This document shows positions 63,679 through 64,000 of a stretch of 64,000 bases of DNA, piece by piece. The stretch is from contig CAXAMN010022695.1 of assembly GCA_963970005.1 (NCBI GenBank), positions 1,562,610 to 1,626,609 on the forward strand, given 5' to 3'. The position numbers were made by a program, and so were the translations under genes. The notes beneath the pieces are model-generated. The model saw only the letters and a list, made by a program, of their open reading frames with translations. It was not told the origin of the DNA and ran no database searches. This DNA is from Durusdinium trenchii. Its lineage: Eukaryota > Sar > Dinophyceae > Suessiales > Symbiodiniaceae. The first letter of the stretch is position 1. Each line of letters starts with the position of its first letter.

Positions 63679-64000
63679 AACGTTCCATTTTGACACATGT
63701 TGTCTGTTCTCTGTGCGTGCAACTCGTCCAACTGAAAAAGCATATGCATCTGCAAGAGTCAACAGAAAACAAAACGAGGTCACAGTGTTGTGTTGTGTGT
63801 TTCTTTATCACAACATGCGTTATGTGATGTTATTTGTTATTTCACCATTGGAGCAACAGACTTTCCGATGTCAACTTGTCTTTGAGAAAATCTGCTGCTG
63901 AAATTCACCCGGAGCAAAGCTCCTTGGGCTCAGTGGTAACTCAGCTCCTTTGGGCTTTCAGGTGTTGACAAGGACGTCTGCTTCGATGTTTTTCACCCCT
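63679..64000. other. Right flank, no gene seen
   Basis: About 320 bases outside the retrotransposon. It includes a small palindrome, GGAGCAAAGCTCC, near 63911 and a repeat of AGCTCCTTTGGGCT-like words, but no gene. Confidence 0.5.

Noticed and set aside
1-64000. tRNA and rRNA genes
   Set aside because: None could be recognised by eye; the only tRNA-like sequence is the 15-base primer-binding site complement.

Overview
The window looks like nuclear DNA of a dinoflagellate, most likely Symbiodiniaceae-like or a relative (inference). The grounds are the kind of Ty1/copia polyprotein present, with a methyltransferase-like region and Cys-rich modules upstream of the integrase; a Lys/Pro/Ala-rich protein beginning MGMKRPAAAP; exons alternating with repeat-filled introns; and long gene-poor stretches rich in microsatellites and hairpin repeats. 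I found no host gene that I can name. Nearly everything that can be supported is mobile or repetitive.

Layout. 1-17.8 kb is gene-poor: microsatellites, an array of seven variant hairpins (5.65-6.06 kb), a 380-bp direct repeat (6.63 and 7.40 kb), and a TAG microsatellite holding a 10-N assembly gap. 17.84-22.4 kb is a degenerate minus-strand copia-type element (gag, protease, pre-integrase, integrase and reverse transcriptase in many frames) with two internal tandem duplications. 22.4-46.5 kb is again gene-poor. It holds hairpin families near 25-26.5 kb, an exact Illumina P5 adapter at 25527-25555 (an artefact), a purine-rich tract (32.3-33.1 kb), a 105-bp MITE-like hairpin element (38.1 kb) and a 15-bp minisatellite (46.5 kb).

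47041-63673 is a minus-strand copia-type LTR retrotransposon with 179/181-bp LTRs, a candidate 5-bp target duplication and a tRNA-like primer-binding site. In order of transcription it carries gag, zinc knuckle/protease, Cys-rich module, methyltransferase-like domain, pre-integrase/integrase, reverse transcriptase and RNase H. The polyprotein is broken by many frameshifts, a TAG stop and substitutions at catalytic positions, although the LTRs are nearly identical.

Inside its integrase sits a second element, 50223-58063, with 31-bp terminal inverted repeats, AT-rich subterminal TTCAATCG-type repeats and several minus-strand genes, including a probable DDE-type transposase. Its introns and spacers hold about 28 exact copies of a palindromic motif, GGCTGTCCAGCC, always in the same orientation. 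Its outermost base pair co-varies (G...C or A...T). This is the most unusual signal in the window: a repeated RNA-hairpin-like unit confined to one transposon.
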